Shown: one piece after another, positions 53,653-64,000 of the stretch
Position numbering within the stretch: position 1 is the first letter of the stretch
Layout: every line of letters begins with the position of its first letter
Assembly (NCBI GenBank): GCA_946548065.1
Contig: CAMNPM010000005.1
Coordinates: 1 to 64,000, forward strand
Source of the DNA: an uncultured Prevotella sp.
GTDB taxonomy: Bacteria; Bacteroidota; Bacteroidia; Bacteroidales; Bacteroidaceae
Direction of reading: 5' to 3'
DNA: 64,000 bases
Made by a program: the position numbers and the translations under genes
The notes under the pieces: generated by a model
The model's input: the letters and a program-made list of their open reading frames with translations, nothing else
What the model was told of the DNA's origin: nothing
The model's database searches: none

Positions 53653-55777
53653 CAGCATTGACCTCTTTCACTCCAAGCTCCCGACTGCGAGGCGAGGGTG
53701 CGGCACTGGCCACGCGGAGCGTGTAATGGCCTTTGACAAGCTGGCTGCTGCCGTCGTCCTGCACGGTCATCAGACGGTCGAGCGGAACCGTGAACGTCAT
53801 TTCCTTCGACTCGCCAGGCTGCAGGGTGACCCGCCGGAAGTCTATCAGTTGCTGCAAGGGTGCACTGGTGCCTGCACCGGGTGCACTGATGTAGAGCTGC
53901 GGTGTGTCGGTGATGGTTCGTGAACCAGTGTTCTGCACGGTGACGGTGGCAGTGACCGTGGAGCCTGTGCTGACGCGAAGATTGCTATAGGCCACGTCGC
54001 CATAGCTAAGCCCGAAACCGAAGGGATAGAAGATGTTGTCGCGCATATATTTATAGGTACGTCCCTGCATGGAGTAGTTGTCGAACGGCGGCAGCAGGTC
54101 TCCGTCGGCAGGGAAGGTGATAGGCAGGCGACCGGAGAAGTTGGCATCGCCAAACAGCAGGTCGCCCAAGGCATAGCCGCCCTCCTGGCCTGGATACCAC
54201 GCCATGACCACCGCATCGGCCAGTTCGGACACCTCGCGGACATCCATCGGACTGCCACCCGTCAGTACCACTATGACTCCTTGCTTCTTGCGTGCACAGA
54301 TCTGTCGCAGGAATGTCATCTGACTCTCTGGAATGCGGATGTCAGGACGGTCGCCGCGTTCCGAGTCGATGGCCTCGCCCTCTTCACCCTCCAGGTTGCC
54401 GTTGTTGCCCATCACGATGATGGTCTTCTCTGCACTGACGGCCTCGTCGACAGCCCAGTTGATCTGGTTGCGGGTCGGTGAGTTCTCCAGTACGCCTGGT
54501 CGGTAGTTGACAGCCGTGCCGTCGCTCACCTTTGAGACGATGCCCTGCAAGTAAGTGCAGTAGCGGTCGGAGATGCCGAAATAGTTGCCCATGAGCCAGA
54601 AGGCATCGGCGGCTCCGGCACCGGTGACGAAGAGTGTGCTGAGGTTCTTGTCGAGCGGCAGTACGCCATTGTTCTTCAGCAGTACCATGCTCTCAACGGC
54701 AGCCTGTCGGGCCAAGGCGATGTGTTCGGCAGAGCCGACGACGGTGGCTGGTGTGTCATTGTAGGGACAGTCGGGGTCATGGCCCAGGATGCCCAGCTTC
54801 AGTCGGGTCATGATGAGAGGCCGCAGGGCGCGGTTGATGTCGTCTTCACTCAGCAGCTTCTGCTCCAGTGCTTCGCGCAGGGCTTTGAAGGTAGAACCGC
54901 ACTCCACGTTCAGCCCCGCCTTGATAGCTATGGCACAGGCCTCAGCCTCGGTGTTGGCAATGCGGTGCCCCTTCCAAATGTCGGCCACTGCATCGCAGTC
55001 GCTGACGATGTGTCCTTGAAAGCCCCACTTCTTGCGCAGCACATCGGTGAGCAGGAATTTGCTGCCCGATGCCGACTCGTGATAGACACGGTTGTAGGCT
55101 CCCATGATAATCTCCACCTTAGCCTGCTGTACCAGTGTGCGGAAGGCAGGCAAGTAGGTTTCCCACAGGTCGCGCTGTGAGGGTTCCACATCGGCCTCGT
55201 GGCGTGTCATCTCCGGTCCGGAGTGTACGGCAAAGTGCTTGCCACAGGCCGCCACCTTCAGGTATACGGGGTCGTTGCCCTGCATGCCGCGCACAAAGGC
55301 GGCTCCCATCGTTCCCGTCAGGAAGGGGTCTTCGCCCCACGTCTCCATGCCCCGTCCCCAGCGAGGGTCGCGGAAGATATTGACATTAGGACTCCAAAAC
55401 GTCAGTCCCGTATAGCGGGCGTAGTTTTTGTTCTGCCGGGCCTGTTGGTACTTGGCTCGTGCCTCGTCGGCAATGGCATTGCCGATGTCGGTCATCATCT
55501 GCGGATGGAAGGTGGCTGCCAGTCCGATGGGTTCGGGAAAGACGGTGGCTCGCCCGGCGCGTCCCACACCATGCAACCCCTCGTTCCACCAGTCGTAGGG
55601 TTCGATGCCCAGTCTGGGGATACCGGGGGTCTCGTTCATCAACTGTGAAAATTTCTCTTCGAGCGTCATCTCCTGGATGATGGCATCGGCTTTCTTCTGA
55701 AGTTTCTCCATTGTTGTCTGTGCTGAGGCAGCAGAGGCTGCCAGTGAAAGAATGGTAGTAGTTAAGAATTTTCTCAT
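53639..55777 (-). CDS. GH3 beta-xylosidase/beta-glucosidase
   Basis: This secreted enzyme of 712 aa from ATG 55777 (MRKFLTTTILSLAASAASAQ, a clear signal peptide) has an N-terminal GH3 barrel. It carries CGKHFAVHSGPE and the nucleophile Asp in HIVSDCDAVADI, the form common in GH3 beta-xylosidases. A middle alpha/beta sandwich and a C-terminal fibronectin-III-like domain follow. It removes terminal beta-linked Xyl or Glc from oligosaccharides. Convergent to the ABC gene and divergent from the GH43 cluster, with its own TATCTTTG box. Confidence 0.9.
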   Translation of the reverse strand: MRKFLTTTILSLAASAASAQTTMEKLQKKADAIIQEMTLEEKFSQLMNETPGIPRLGIEPYDWWNEGLHGVGRAGRATVFPEPIGLAATFHPQMMTDIGNAIADEARAKYQQARQNKNYARYTGLTFWSPNVNIFRDPRWGRGMETWGEDPFLTGTMGAAFVRGMQGNDPVYLKVAACGKHFAVHSGPEMTRHEADVEPSQRDLWETYLPAFRTLVQQAKVEIIMGAYNRVYHESASGSKFLLTDVLRKKWGFQGHIVSDCDAVADIWKGHRIANTEAEACAIAIKAGLNVECGSTFKALREALEQKLLSEDDINRALRPLIMTRLKLGILGHDPDCPYNDTPATVVGSAEHIALARQAAVESMVLLKNNGVLPLDKNLSTLFVTGAGAADAFWLMGNYFGISDRYCTYLQGIVSKVSDGTAVNYRPGVLENSPTRNQINWAVDEAVSAEKTIIVMGNNGNLEGEEGEAIDSERGDRPDIRIPESQMTFLRQICARKKQGVIVVLTGGSPMDVREVSELADAVVMAWYPGQEGGYALGDLLFGDANFSGRLPITFPADGDLLPPFDNYSMQGRTYKYMRDNIFYPFGFGLSYGDVAYSNLRVSTGSTVTATVTVQNTGSRTITDTPQLYISAPGAGTSAPLQQLIDFRRVTLQPGESKEMTFTVPLDRLMTVQDDGSSQLVKGHYTLRVASAAPSPRSRELGVKEVNAVISL

Positions 55778-55800
55778 TGTAAATATCTCGTATTTGCCCG

Positions 55801-55808
55801 CAAAGATA
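55801..55808 (-). promoter_or_regulatory. -7 promoter element of the GH3 gene
   Basis: TATCTTTG on the minus strand, 23 bp before ATG 55777. Confidence 0.55.
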
Positions 55809-55917
55809 ATGATTTTCCTTGGATTATCCAAAGGATGACAGTCTGCTGATACAAGGAAAAAAGTTTAGGTAACACGTAGGAATGTCAATATCGGTTGTTT
55901 TGCGTAACTTTGCAGGC

Positions 55918-56049
55918 ATGAAGAAACATTTGAAGTCCTATTTGCCGTTGGCAGCAGGCGTTGCGGTGCTGATGCTGTGGCTGTGGCCTTCACCACAAGA
56001 TAAACCAAATAACCGTTATATATTGAGCATAGAATATGAAGAAAAGTAG
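55918..56049 (+). CDS. Small 43-aa membrane or leader ORF
   Basis: ATG 55918 is preceded by TAACTTTG (55905-55912). The product has a basic start (MKKHLKSYLP) and one hydrophobic helix (LAAGVAVLMLWLW), then a polar tail ending IEYEEK. Its stop lies 14 bp inside the esterase-GH43 gene, so translation could be coupled. It may be a genuine small envelope protein, a leader ORF, or the relic of a larger gene. No family recognised. Confidence 0.45.
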   Translation: MKKHLKSYLPLAAGVAVLMLWLWPSPQDKPNNRYILSIEYEEK

Positions 56050-58297
56050 CTTATTATCAGTAGTATTATTGTGTGTCAGCATGACAGTAGCGGCACAATC
56101 GGTTGTGAGCAAGTCGCGTATTGTTGAGGATGGAGGAACAGGCCCCTTCAAAGTCGTGATGCAGGAAGAAAGCTCATTGGCAGCCCATACCGTTTTTGTA
56201 CCCCAGGATCTCAGCCCCTTTGGCCAGGACAATCCCTTGCCCGTCTTGATATGGGGCAACGGAGCCTGCAGCGACTCGCCTTGGGAGCACTACAAATTCC
56301 TGAACGAGATAGCCTCCCACGGGTTTATAGTCGTCGCAACAGGCTATATCCCGATGGACGACACACCCTATCAGGGGCCGATGTCTACTACGCAGCAGCA
56401 GATAGAGGGCATCGACTGGGTGATGGCCCAGAACCAAGACCCACAGTCGGCCTACTATCAAAAGCTCGACACCCGCAACATTTGTGTGGCAGGAATGTCG
56501 TGCGGCGGTCTGCAGAGTCTGTTCAACTGTGCCGACCCCCGTATCAAAGCACTCATGATTTGCAACAGCGGACTGTTCAATCAGCAGAATGCCCATACTG
56601 CTGTCGGCGGCATGCCCATGCCTCCGAAGGAGAAGCTTGAGGAACTTCATACTCCTGTTCTCTATATCCTTGGCGGGAAGGAAGACATAGCCTACGAGAA
56701 CGGCATGGACGACTTCCGTCGCATCACTCACGTGCCGGCCATAGCCGTCAATTATCCGGTGGGGCATGGAGGCACCTACCGCGAGGCTCATGGTGGCGAG
56801 TTTACCATTCCGGCCCTGGCATGGCTTCAATGGCAGCTGAAGGGCGACCGGCAGGCTGCCAAAATGTTCCTTGCACCGGATTGCGGGATCTCCAAGCGTC
56901 CGCGATGGACTATTGAGAAGAACGGGCTGGTTGACGGCAGTCGCGATGGCTTCAGCAAAGTGAACATGCCGTTGTTCCAAACCAAATACACCGCCGACCC
57001 TTCACCGTTGGTGGTAGGCGACACGCTGTTTCTCTATACCTCGCACGATGCCTCGCCCGAGGACATACCCGACCTGAACGAGCGCAGCTCAGCGGGATTC
57101 TTCATGTACGACTGGCTGCTGTGGTCAACCACCGACATGGTGAACTGGACCGAGCATGGAGCGGTGGCCTCGCTGAAAGACTTCGCCTGGCGCAGTCGCG
57201 AAAACGGAGCCTGGGCCATCCAGACGGTAGCGCGCAACGGCAAATACTATCTCTATGCCCCCCTGCACGGACATGGCATCGGCGTGTTGGTGAGCGACTC
57301 GCCCTACGGCCCCTTCCACGACCCGCTTGGAAAGCCTCTGGTGTGGCAACAAGAGCACTGGGAGGACATCGACCCCACCGTCTTCATCGATGATGACGGA
57401 CAGGCGTATATGTATTGGGGCAATCCCAACACCTACTGGGTGAAGCTCAACGAGGATATGATTTCCACAAAAGGCGAGATACATAAACTGCCTTACCATA
57501 TTGAGCACTACCAGGAGGGACCGTGGCTCTATAAGCGCGGCGCCCATTACTACCTGGCCTATGCCACCACCTGCTGTCCCGAGGCCCTGGGCTATGCCAT
57601 GAGCGACTCGCCAGAAGGACCGTGGCAGTCGAAAGGCTATATCATGCGTCCCACCCAGCGCGACCGGGGCAACCATCCGGGCATCTGCGACTATAAAGGC
57701 CGCTCTTATGTATTTGGCCAGGACTACGACCTGATGCATCTCGACACCTTTGTGCACCACGAACGGCGCTCCGTCTCGGCAGCAGAGATTCATTATAACG
57801 CCGACGGCACCATACAACCCATTTCCTATTGGCTCGACCTGCCTCCGCTGCAGCAGTTGCAGTGGCTCGATCCCTACCGCCGGGTGGAGGCTGAGACCAT
57901 GAACTGGGGCAAAGGGCTGAAGACCGCAAAGATGGGAATACCCAATACCGGGGTCGTGGCCGACATGCCCGCATCGACAGGCAGGCGCAATATGTATGTC
58001 TATGACATCAACGACGGTGAGTATATCCGCATCCAGGGAGTCGACTTCGGTGAGCCGGGAGCAGGCCGTTTCTCAGCAGCAGCAGCGTCGACCGGCCATT
58101 GTACGCTCACCCTCCGGCTCGACAGTACAGACGGCCCTGTCATCGGCACTATTGACATCCGTGACACCGGCAGCAGCGACATTTATCAGACGTTTGCAGC
58201 CAAGATAGAAGGAGCCAAGGGTATCCATGACCTCTTCCTTTGTTTCAGTGATACTGCAGGCGACACTCATCTTGACTATTGGAGATTTGACAGATGA
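56036..58297 (+). CDS. Esterase-GH43-CBM6 fusion enzyme
   Basis: Of 753 aa, a signal peptide (1-20) leads an alpha/beta-hydrolase esterase domain (about 30-275) with nucleophile Ser155 in AGMSCGG and a GHGG His motif. A GH43 five-blade propeller follows (about 305-600), with the three catalytic carboxylates at Asp321 (TADPSP), Asp446 (DIDPTVF) and Glu494 (YQEGPW). The C-terminal CBM6-like module (about 620-753) ends in HLDYWRFDR. It probably removes an ester group and an arabinose or xylose from the same branched hemicellulose. Coupled by ATGA to the GH31 gene. Confidence 0.88.
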   Translation: MKKSSLLSVVLLCVSMTVAAQSVVSKSRIVEDGGTGPFKVVMQEESSLAAHTVFVPQDLSPFGQDNPLPVLIWGNGACSDSPWEHYKFLNEIASHGFIVVATGYIPMDDTPYQGPMSTTQQQIEGIDWVMAQNQDPQSAYYQKLDTRNICVAGMSCGGLQSLFNCADPRIKALMICNSGLFNQQNAHTAVGGMPMPPKEKLEELHTPVLYILGGKEDIAYENGMDDFRRITHVPAIAVNYPVGHGGTYREAHGGEFTIPALAWLQWQLKGDRQAAKMFLAPDCGISKRPRWTIEKNGLVDGSRDGFSKVNMPLFQTKYTADPSPLVVGDTLFLYTSHDASPEDIPDLNERSSAGFFMYDWLLWSTTDMVNWTEHGAVASLKDFAWRSRENGAWAIQTVARNGKYYLYAPLHGHGIGVLVSDSPYGPFHDPLGKPLVWQQEHWEDIDPTVFIDDDGQAYMYWGNPNTYWVKLNEDMISTKGEIHKLPYHIEHYQEGPWLYKRGAHYYLAYATTCCPEALGYAMSDSPEGPWQSKGYIMRPTQRDRGNHPGICDYKGRSYVFGQDYDLMHLDTFVHHERRSVSAAEIHYNADGTIQPISYWLDLPPLQQLQWLDPYRRVEAETMNWGKGLKTAKMGIPNTGVVADMPASTGRRNMYVYDINDGEYIRIQGVDFGEPGAGRFSAAAASTGHCTLTLRLDSTDGPVIGTIDIRDTGSSDIYQTFAAKIEGAKGIHDLFLCFSDTAGDTHLDYWRFDR

Positions 58298-60477
58298 AAC
58301 GTGTTTTCCCCATATTACAGCTGTGTCTGTTGCTGTCGTCGGTGGTGTATGCCCAAGGCGGCCAGCTGACCTATAAGAAGGTGGCGCGCAATGCCGTTAG
58401 GGTTCGCTATCAGGTGGGCAATGCAGCCGACACCTTGCCCGACTGGATTTATGTCAGGCAAGGCGAGGCAGACCACAGTGACCTGCAGATTGCCGTAGGC
58501 GACAAGTCTCAGGAGTTGACTATTAAGGACCGTGACGGCAAGTTGCTGTTTCGGGCCACCCGTCATCAGTTGCAGCACGACGGTGCGACGCTGGCGTTCG
58601 ATTCGCCCAAGGATGAGTATCTCTTCGGGTTGGGGCAGTTTCAGGACGGCTACAGCAATGTGCGCGGCCTGTCGCGCCGGTTGACACAAGTGAATACGCA
58701 AATCAGCCTGCCCATGCTGCTGTCGAGCAAAGGCTATGGCATTCTGTGGAACAACTACGGCATGACAGCGTTCAATCCCTGTCCCCATCATGTCCGGCTT
58801 GAGAAGGGCGGAGCGACAGGTGGCCGGGAGGTTGTCAATGTCACCACTACCGCAGGAGGACGGCAAGAAGAGCGGCATAGCAACGTCTACGAAGCCGACC
58901 TCTCAATCTCTGAGGCTGGCGACTATACGCTGCTGCTGGACGTAGGTCAGAAGATGGCTCACAGGCACAACTTGTCGATTGACGGCAAAACAGTGATAGA
59001 ACTGCAAAATCTATGGCTTCCTCCTACTGCATCCAAGATTGTCCATCTGTCGGCAGGCCGGCATCACCTGACTGCAGAGTTGTCGGCCGATGACCGCCCT
59101 GTACTATATTATAATAAGGTGACCGACCAGACCGTGTTCTATTCCCCCGTAGCCTCTGCTGTAGACTATACGGTATTCGTCGGCACACCCGATGAGATTA
59201 TTGCCACCTACAGAGACCTCACTGGGGCAGCACCCCTGATGCCCGACTGGGCATTGGGCTATATCCACTGTCGCGAGCGTTTCCACAGCTCGGAGGAAAT
59301 CCTGCAAACGGCTACCCGTTTCCGTCAGGAGGGGATGCCGCTTTCCATGATAGTGCAAGACTGGCAGTATTGGGGCAAGTACGGCTGGAATGCCATGCAG
59401 TTCGACGAGGACTACTATCCCGACCCCAAGGCACTTACCGACAGTCTGCATAGGCAGGATGTCCGTTTCATGCTCAGCGTATGGTCGAAGATAGACAAGA
59501 CATCCGACGTGGGACGACAGATGCTCTCTGGTGGCCACTATATCCCCGGCACCGACTGGATAGACTTCTTCAGCCCCCAGGCTGCGGCAGCCTATTGGCA
59601 ACAGTTCCGTGAGCGACTGCTACCCTTGGGCATCGACGCCTGGTGGCAGGATGCCACAGAGCCAGAGAACGATGACCTGGCAGGCCGCCGTGTCAACCAG
59701 GGCCGCTGGTCGGGCGAGCTGGTGCGCAATGTCTATCCCCTGATGGTCTGCAAGACGGTCAGTGAGGGACTCGTCGCTGCCGGTCGCGAACCCATGATAC
59801 TTACCCGAAGCGGTTTCCCTGGCATCCAGCGCTACGGGGTAGCCCTGTGGAGTGGTGACGTAGGCAACGACTGGGAGACCTTCCGGCGGCAGATTACAGC
59901 AGGTCTTGGCGTACAGGCTGCCGGCATCCCCTGGTGGACATACGACGCAGGCGGATTCTTCCGTCCCCAGCAACAGTATACCGATATTGCCTATATCGAG
60001 CGTATGCTGCGGTGGATAGAAACCTCCGTCTACTTGCCACTGATGCGAGTGCATGGCTATATGAGCAACACAGAACCTTGGAACTACGGCCCTGAGGCCC
60101 AGACCGCTATCACCAGTTGTCTGAAGGAGCGCCAGCGGCTGCTGCCTTACCTCAAGACCTGCGCCCGACGAGTGTCGGACGAGGGCTATACCCTGATGCG
60201 GCCGCTGGTGTTCGACTTCCCCACCGACACTTTGGCACTGCAGCAGTCTTGCGAATATATGTTCGGACCCTCGCTCCTCATCAGCCCCGTCACCGAGCCT
60301 GGGGTCACCCAGTGGCGCACCTACCTGCCCCGCTCAGCTGGCGGTTGGCGCGACTATCGCACGGGTAGGCACTATGAGGGAGGACAGTATGTCACTACCC
60401 CCGTCGACAAGACTTTTATCCCCGTCTTTGTCCGCGAGTCGGAGCGCGGGCAGCTTATTCAATCCGGTATACAATGA
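58294..60477 (+). CDS. GH31 alpha-xylosidase with PA14-like insert
   Basis: Of 727 aa, it has a signal peptide (1-20) and an N-terminal beta-sandwich interrupted by a PA14-like module (about 198-272, [12 protein letters not shown]). The barrel carries nucleophile Asp453 (WWQDATEPE) and acid/base Asp522 ([10 protein letters not shown]). The PA14 insertion is known from alpha-xylosidases of xyloglucan systems, where it extends the substrate site. So alpha-xylosidase is the best call within GH31. Overlaps both neighbours by 4 bp. Confidence 0.88.
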   Translation: MKRVFPILQLCLLLSSVVYAQGGQLTYKKVARNAVRVRYQVGNAADTLPDWIYVRQGEADHSDLQIAVGDKSQELTIKDRDGKLLFRATRHQLQHDGATLAFDSPKDEYLFGLGQFQDGYSNVRGLSRRLTQVNTQISLPMLLSSKGYGILWNNYGMTAFNPCPHHVRLEKGGATGGREVVNVTTTAGGRQEERHSNVYEADLSISEAGDYTLLLDVGQKMAHRHNLSIDGKTVIELQNLWLPPTASKIVHLSAGRHHLTAELSADDRPVLYYNKVTDQTVFYSPVASAVDYTVFVGTPDEIIATYRDLTGAAPLMPDWALGYIHCRERFHSSEEILQTATRFRQEGMPLSMIVQDWQYWGKYGWNAMQFDEDYYPDPKALTDSLHRQDVRFMLSVWSKIDKTSDVGRQMLSGGHYIPGTDWIDFFSPQAAAAYWQQFRERLLPLGIDAWWQDATEPENDDLAGRRVNQGRWSGELVRNVYPLMVCKTVSEGLVAAGREPMILTRSGFPGIQRYGVALWSGDVGNDWETFRRQITAGLGVQAAGIPWWTYDAGGFFRPQQQYTDIAYIERMLRWIETSVYLPLMRVHGYMSNTEPWNYGPEAQTAITSCLKERQRLLPYLKTCARRVSDEGYTLMRPLVFDFPTDTLALQQSCEYMFGPSLLISPVTEPGVTQWRTYLPRSAGGWRDYRTGRHYEGGQYVTTPVDKTFIPVFVRESERGQLIQSGIQ

Positions 60478-62942
60478 AACGAACAATCCTATTCCTTACT
60501 CTCTGGTGCATGGCCGTCGTGGCAGCACGTGCCTCACACGACCTCTGCCTGTGGTACGACCGTCCCGCAGCCCATTGGCTCGAAGCCCTGCCCGTAGGCA
60601 ACTCCCATCTGGGAGCTATGGTGTATGGGCGCATCGATGAAGAAGAGATACTGCTGAACGAGGAGACATTCTGGAGCGGCAGTCCTCACAACAACAATAG
60701 TCCAGAAGCCAAGGCCCATCTCGCTGAGGTCCGTCGGCTCATCTTCGAGGGGCGCGAAGAGGAGGCTCATGCCCTGACCGACCGTTATTTCTTCAAAGGT
60801 CCTCATGGCATGCGTTTCCTGCCTTTAGGAATCCTGCAGCTGCATTTAGGCCATCAGCACACGACGGACTATCGCAGGCAGCTGAACCTGGAAGATGCTA
60901 CCGTCACCACCTCCTATGTCTGCGACGGAGTGAAGTACGAACGGACCGTGTTCGCCTCGCAGGCCGACAATGTGGTCGTGGTGTACCTGAAGGCATCGCA
61001 GCGTGGCGCGTTGTCGCTGAAGGTCGGCTTCAGCAGTCCTTTGGAGGCTATGGTTTCACCCTCTGTTATTCCCAACGAGCGACGCGGCATGCTGACTGCT
61101 ATGGTGAAGAACGTAGCGCAGGAAGGAGTGCCGGGGAGCCTGACAGCCCAGTGCCGCATAGATGCGGAAACCGACGGTCTGGTGGCGAGTGGCCCAGACT
61201 GTCTGGACGTCAGCCACGCCACCACAGTTACTATCCGGCTGACGGCAGCAACTAACTTTGTCAACTACCACGATATCAGTGCCGACCCGTCACTGCGTAA
61301 CGATGCCGTGATGCGCAGCATCAGCCCCCTCGGTTATGAGCAACTGCTGAAGCACCATCAGGAGCGATACCGCCAACAGTTCAGCCGTGTACACCTTCTG
61401 TTGGAAGGACATACAGCGTCCTCTGACCTGCCTACAGACCGGCGGCTTGCAGCCTTTGCAGCCGACGGCGGTAAAGACCTGGGCCTTGTGTCGCTCATGA
61501 TGCAGTACGGACGCTATTTGCTTATCTCCTCTTCCCAGCCCGGTGGGCAGGCGGCCAATCTGCAAGGCGTATGGAACGACAACCTGAATGCCCCGTGGGA
61601 CTCGAAGTACACCATCAACATCAATGCTGAGATGAACTACTGGCCTGCGCTGGCGGGCAACCTGGTTGACTGTCAGGAACCGCTGCTCAGTCTGATTCGC
61701 GACCTGAGCCAGACGGGAGCCGAGACCGCACAGACCATGTATGGCTGCCGGGGCTGGGTGGCTCACCACAACACCGACCTATGGCGCATAGCAGGACCTG
61801 TCGACGGAACTACGTGGGGAATGTTCCCCACTGGGGGAGCCTGGCTCACTACCCACATCTGGCAGCAGTATCTCTTCACCGGCGACCGGAAGTTGTTGGA
61901 GGACTACTATGAGGTGATGAAGGGAGCTGCCGACTTCCTGATAGACTATCTGCAACAGCATCCCCGCTACGGTTGGCTGGTCACCGCACCTACTGTTTCG
62001 CCCGAACACGGACCGATGGGTAAGCAGACCACCCTGACAGCCGGATCTACGATGGACAACCAGATTGTCTTCGACGTGCTGACACAGGTTACGCAAGCAG
62101 CCAGAGTGTTGGGACGGGCCGATGACTACAGTAGCTATCTGGCACAGTTGCCGCCCATGCAGATAGGTCGTCACGGTCAGCTGCAGGAGTGGCTGTGGGA
62201 TGGTGACGACCCGTCGGACCAGCATCGCCATGTCTCCCACCTCTACGGGCTCTATCCCTCCAATCAGATATCGCCCTACAGCCATCCGGAGCTCTTCACC
62301 GCTGCCGCCAATACCCTGCGCCAGCGCGGCGATATGGCCACGGGCTGGAGCCTGGGGTGGAAAATCAATTTCTGGGCTCGCATGCTCGACGGCGACCATG
62401 CCTATACCATCATCCGGAACATGCTGCATCTGCTGCCTGACGATAGCAAGGTGCGTGAGTATCCCGACGGGCGCACTTATCCCAACCTGTTCGATGCCCA
62501 TCCTCCATTCCAGATTGATGGTAACTTCGGCTTTACGGCAGGTGTCTGCGAGATGCTTTTGCAGAGTCACGACGGTGCCGTCCACCTGCTGCCCGCCCTG
62601 CCTGCCCGCTGGAGCAGCGGCGAGGTCAGGGGACTGCTGGCTCGTGGAGGTTTTGAGGTCGATATGCAGTGGAGCGGCGGACGGCTGCACGGGGCCACCG
62701 TAAGCTCCAGGATAGGCGGAGTGCTGCGCCTGCGCTCCTATGTGCCGCTGGTGGGCGATGGCCTGCGCCCGGCGACAGGCTCCTGTCCCAATCCTATGCT
62801 GGCTCCCGCTAAGATTAGCAAGCCCCTGCGATCGGGCGAGCTGAAGGACTTTACTCTTCTTCCCGTCAGGACGGTCTATGAATACGACATTGACACCGAA
62901 CCTGGCCAGACTATCCACTTGACAACCAAGAAACAAAGATAA
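60474..62942 (+). CDS. GH95 alpha-L-fucosidase/alpha-L-galactosidase
   Basis: Of 822 aa, it has a signal peptide (about 1-21) and the GH95 N-terminal signature [22 protein letters not shown]. The (alpha/alpha)6 barrel has [13 protein letters not shown] and [11 protein letters not shown], and a C-terminal beta-domain follows. GH95 enzymes invert alpha-1,2-L-fucose, as on xyloglucan, or alpha-L-galactose on complex xylans. The two cannot be told apart here. Part of the overlapping enzyme operon. Confidence 0.9.
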   Translation: MKRTILFLTLWCMAVVAARASHDLCLWYDRPAAHWLEALPVGNSHLGAMVYGRIDEEEILLNEETFWSGSPHNNNSPEAKAHLAEVRRLIFEGREEEAHALTDRYFFKGPHGMRFLPLGILQLHLGHQHTTDYRRQLNLEDATVTTSYVCDGVKYERTVFASQADNVVVVYLKASQRGALSLKVGFSSPLEAMVSPSVIPNERRGMLTAMVKNVAQEGVPGSLTAQCRIDAETDGLVASGPDCLDVSHATTVTIRLTAATNFVNYHDISADPSLRNDAVMRSISPLGYEQLLKHHQERYRQQFSRVHLLLEGHTASSDLPTDRRLAAFAADGGKDLGLVSLMMQYGRYLLISSSQPGGQAANLQGVWNDNLNAPWDSKYTININAEMNYWPALAGNLVDCQEPLLSLIRDLSQTGAETAQTMYGCRGWVAHHNTDLWRIAGPVDGTTWGMFPTGGAWLTTHIWQQYLFTGDRKLLEDYYEVMKGAADFLIDYLQQHPRYGWLVTAPTVSPEHGPMGKQTTLTAGSTMDNQIVFDVLTQVTQAARVLGRADDYSSYLAQLPPMQIGRHGQLQEWLWDGDDPSDQHRHVSHLYGLYPSNQISPYSHPELFTAAANTLRQRGDMATGWSLGWKINFWARMLDGDHAYTIIRNMLHLLPDDSKVREYPDGRTYPNLFDAHPPFQIDGNFGFTAGVCEMLLQSHDGAVHLLPALPARWSSGEVRGLLARGGFEVDMQWSGGRLHGATVSSRIGGVLRLRSYVPLVGDGLRPATGSCPNPMLAPAKISKPLRSGELKDFTLLPVRTVYEYDIDTEPGQTIHLTTKKQR

Positions 62943-62944
62943 CC

Positions 62945-64000
62945 ATGCGTACAAAACTTCTTTTCCCCCTCCTTACCCTGTTGCTGACCGTACAGCGCGC
63001 TATGGCCGACGACTACGAGACACTGCATGCTGGCAAGATTGACAACCCGATGCTATGGGCTGATGTCCCCGACCCAGACGTCATCCGTGTGGGCGACACC
63101 TTTTATATGGTGTCTACCACCATGCACCTGATGCCCGGAGCTCCCGTTATGGCCTCGAAAGACCTGAAGAACTGGGAAACAGTGGGCTATATCTTTGACC
63201 GCCTGACCGACTCGCCCAAGTACGACCTGCTGGAAGGCACGGCCTACGGTCGCGGCCAGTGGGCCACCTCGCTCAAGTACCACAACGGTCGCTTCTATGC
63301 CTTGTTGGCACCCAATGAGCGGGGGGCAATGGGCGACACCTATATCTTTACTGCTGAGCGGGCTGAGGGTCCGTGGACCATTCTCTCGCGCATGCGCCAT
63401 TTCCACGACTGCTCGCTGTTCTTCGACGATGATAATCGTGTGTATGTGGTCTATGGCACTGGTGAGCTGATGGAACTGAAACCCGACCTGTCTGACGTGA
63501 TAGAGGGTACCCACCAGCACATCTTCCAGCGTGAAGCTGACGAACGGGGACTCTTGGAGGGTTCACGGATGATAAAGCATAACGGCAAGTACTACCTGCT
63601 GATGATTAGCCATACGTATGCCCCAGGGCGTCATCGCCGCGAGGTGTGCTACAGAGCCGACGATATTCATGGTCCCTACGAGAAACAGGTTATCCTTGAG
63701 TCTGAGTTTGGAGGATTCTCCTACGAGGCCCAAGGCACCATTGTCGACAGTCCTGATGGCGACTGGTACGGCATCATCTTCCAGGATCGCGGTGGTGTGG
63801 GGCGTGTGCTCACCGTCATGCCTTGCCGATGGATCAACGGATGGCCTATGCTGGGCGACGAGGAGGGTAGGGTGCCTGCCGCCGTGCGCCCCGTAGTGGC
63901 TGGTCAACCCGCTACGGCCATCGTCAAGTCCGACGACTTTTCTTCCCGCCGGCTTGGACTGCATTGGCAGTGGAACCACAACCCCGTTGACGCTGCATGG
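62945..64000 (+). CDS. GH43 glycosidase (partial, runs off window)
   Basis: The first 352 codons are present from ATG 62945, 2 bp after the GH95 stop. A signal peptide (about 1-21) leads a GH43 propeller with base Asp in ADVPDPDVIRVGD, Asp in FHDCSLFFDDD and acid Glu in LLEGSRMIKHNGKYYLL. The pattern resembles alpha-L-arabinofuranosidase/beta-xylosidase GH43 subfamilies with a C-terminal beta-sandwich, whose start (KSDDFSS) is just visible. Confidence 0.88.
   Translation, partial: MRTKLLFPLLTLLLTVQRAMADDYETLHAGKIDNPMLWADVPDPDVIRVGDTFYMVSTTMHLMPGAPVMASKDLKNWETVGYIFDRLTDSPKYDLLEGTAYGRGQWATSLKYHNGRFYALLAPNERGAMGDTYIFTAERAEGPWTILSRMRHFHDCSLFFDDDNRVYVVYGTGELMELKPDLSDVIEGTHQHIFQREADERGLLEGSRMIKHNGKYYLLMISHTYAPGRHRREVCYRADDIHGPYEKQVILESEFGGFSYEAQGTIVDSPDGDWYGIIFQDRGGVGRVLTVMPCRWINGWPMLGDEEGRVPAAVRPVVAGQPATAIVKSDDFSSRRLGLHWQWNHNPVDAAW

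Noticed and set aside
61779..62954. 391-codon minus-strand open frame over the GH95 gene
   Set aside because: GH95 motifs on the plus strand are unambiguous; the antisense frame is a by-product of GC-rich codon use.

Overview
The window comes from a Bacteroidales genome and most resembles Prevotella/Segatella. The evidence is the repeated promoter pattern TTTG-N19/20-TAnnTTTG, a fused SecDF, a fused MurF-Alr, a bifunctional Fkp, DUF4271, GSCFA and DUF5119/DUF3575 proteins, a seven-member fimbrillin cluster and a glycan-utilisation block. Identifications are made by eye from protein motifs; no database search was run.

Layout. 1-23.4 kb is mainly housekeeping on the minus strand: a partial lipoprotein, a TrmH-type RNA methyltransferase, SecDF, an EEP-rhomboid pair, HU (plus strand), a gluconate 5-dehydrogenase-like SDR with tRNA-Gln, then metK-DUF4271-hemD-rnpA-yidD-tyrS. 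These are followed by an Oar-like TonB receptor with an M16 protease, a Na/Pi cotransporter, a TGS/uridine-kinase-type nucleoside kinase and an MTA/SAH nucleosidase. 23.4-33 kb is a plus-strand cell-envelope block: YfhO, Fkp, GSCFA, a four-helix-bundle protein and MurF-Alr. An unusual 9-bp CCTAGTNNN repeat occurs three times here, twice in frame inside genes.

33.1-49.3 kb is a fimbrial locus. It has a membrane-anchored HTH protein, an OmpA-like/DUF3575 outer-membrane protein, a DUF5119 anchor-like lipoprotein, a probable major fimbrillin followed by a strong hairpin, four more fimbrillin lipoproteins, and two very large tip-like proteins. Each tip-like protein joins a fimbrillin-like N-terminus to Ig-like repeats and an ALK/LTK-type glycine-rich C-terminus.

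49.3-50.4 kb is a poorly coding island with a small membrane ORF, a decayed Rpn-family 3' end and two elaborate inverted repeats. It leads into the most intriguing locus, 50.34-53.65 kb. A consensus promoter drives a 27-codon ORF, then four tightly coupled genes: an HPr-kinase-like protein, an S26-type Ser/His peptidase, a PqqD-like RiPP recognition element and an ABC exporter. This looks like a minimal, cyclase-free RiPP or phosphopeptide export operon, although the short ORF could instead be a decayed membrane protein.

53.6-64 kb is a hemicellulose-degrading block: GH3 (minus strand), then an esterase-GH43-CBM6 fusion, GH31 with a PA14-like insert, GH95 and a GH43 cut by the window end. The plus-strand enzymes overlap by ATGA or are 2 bp apart. 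The set fits xyloglucan or complex arabinoxylan side-chain removal.
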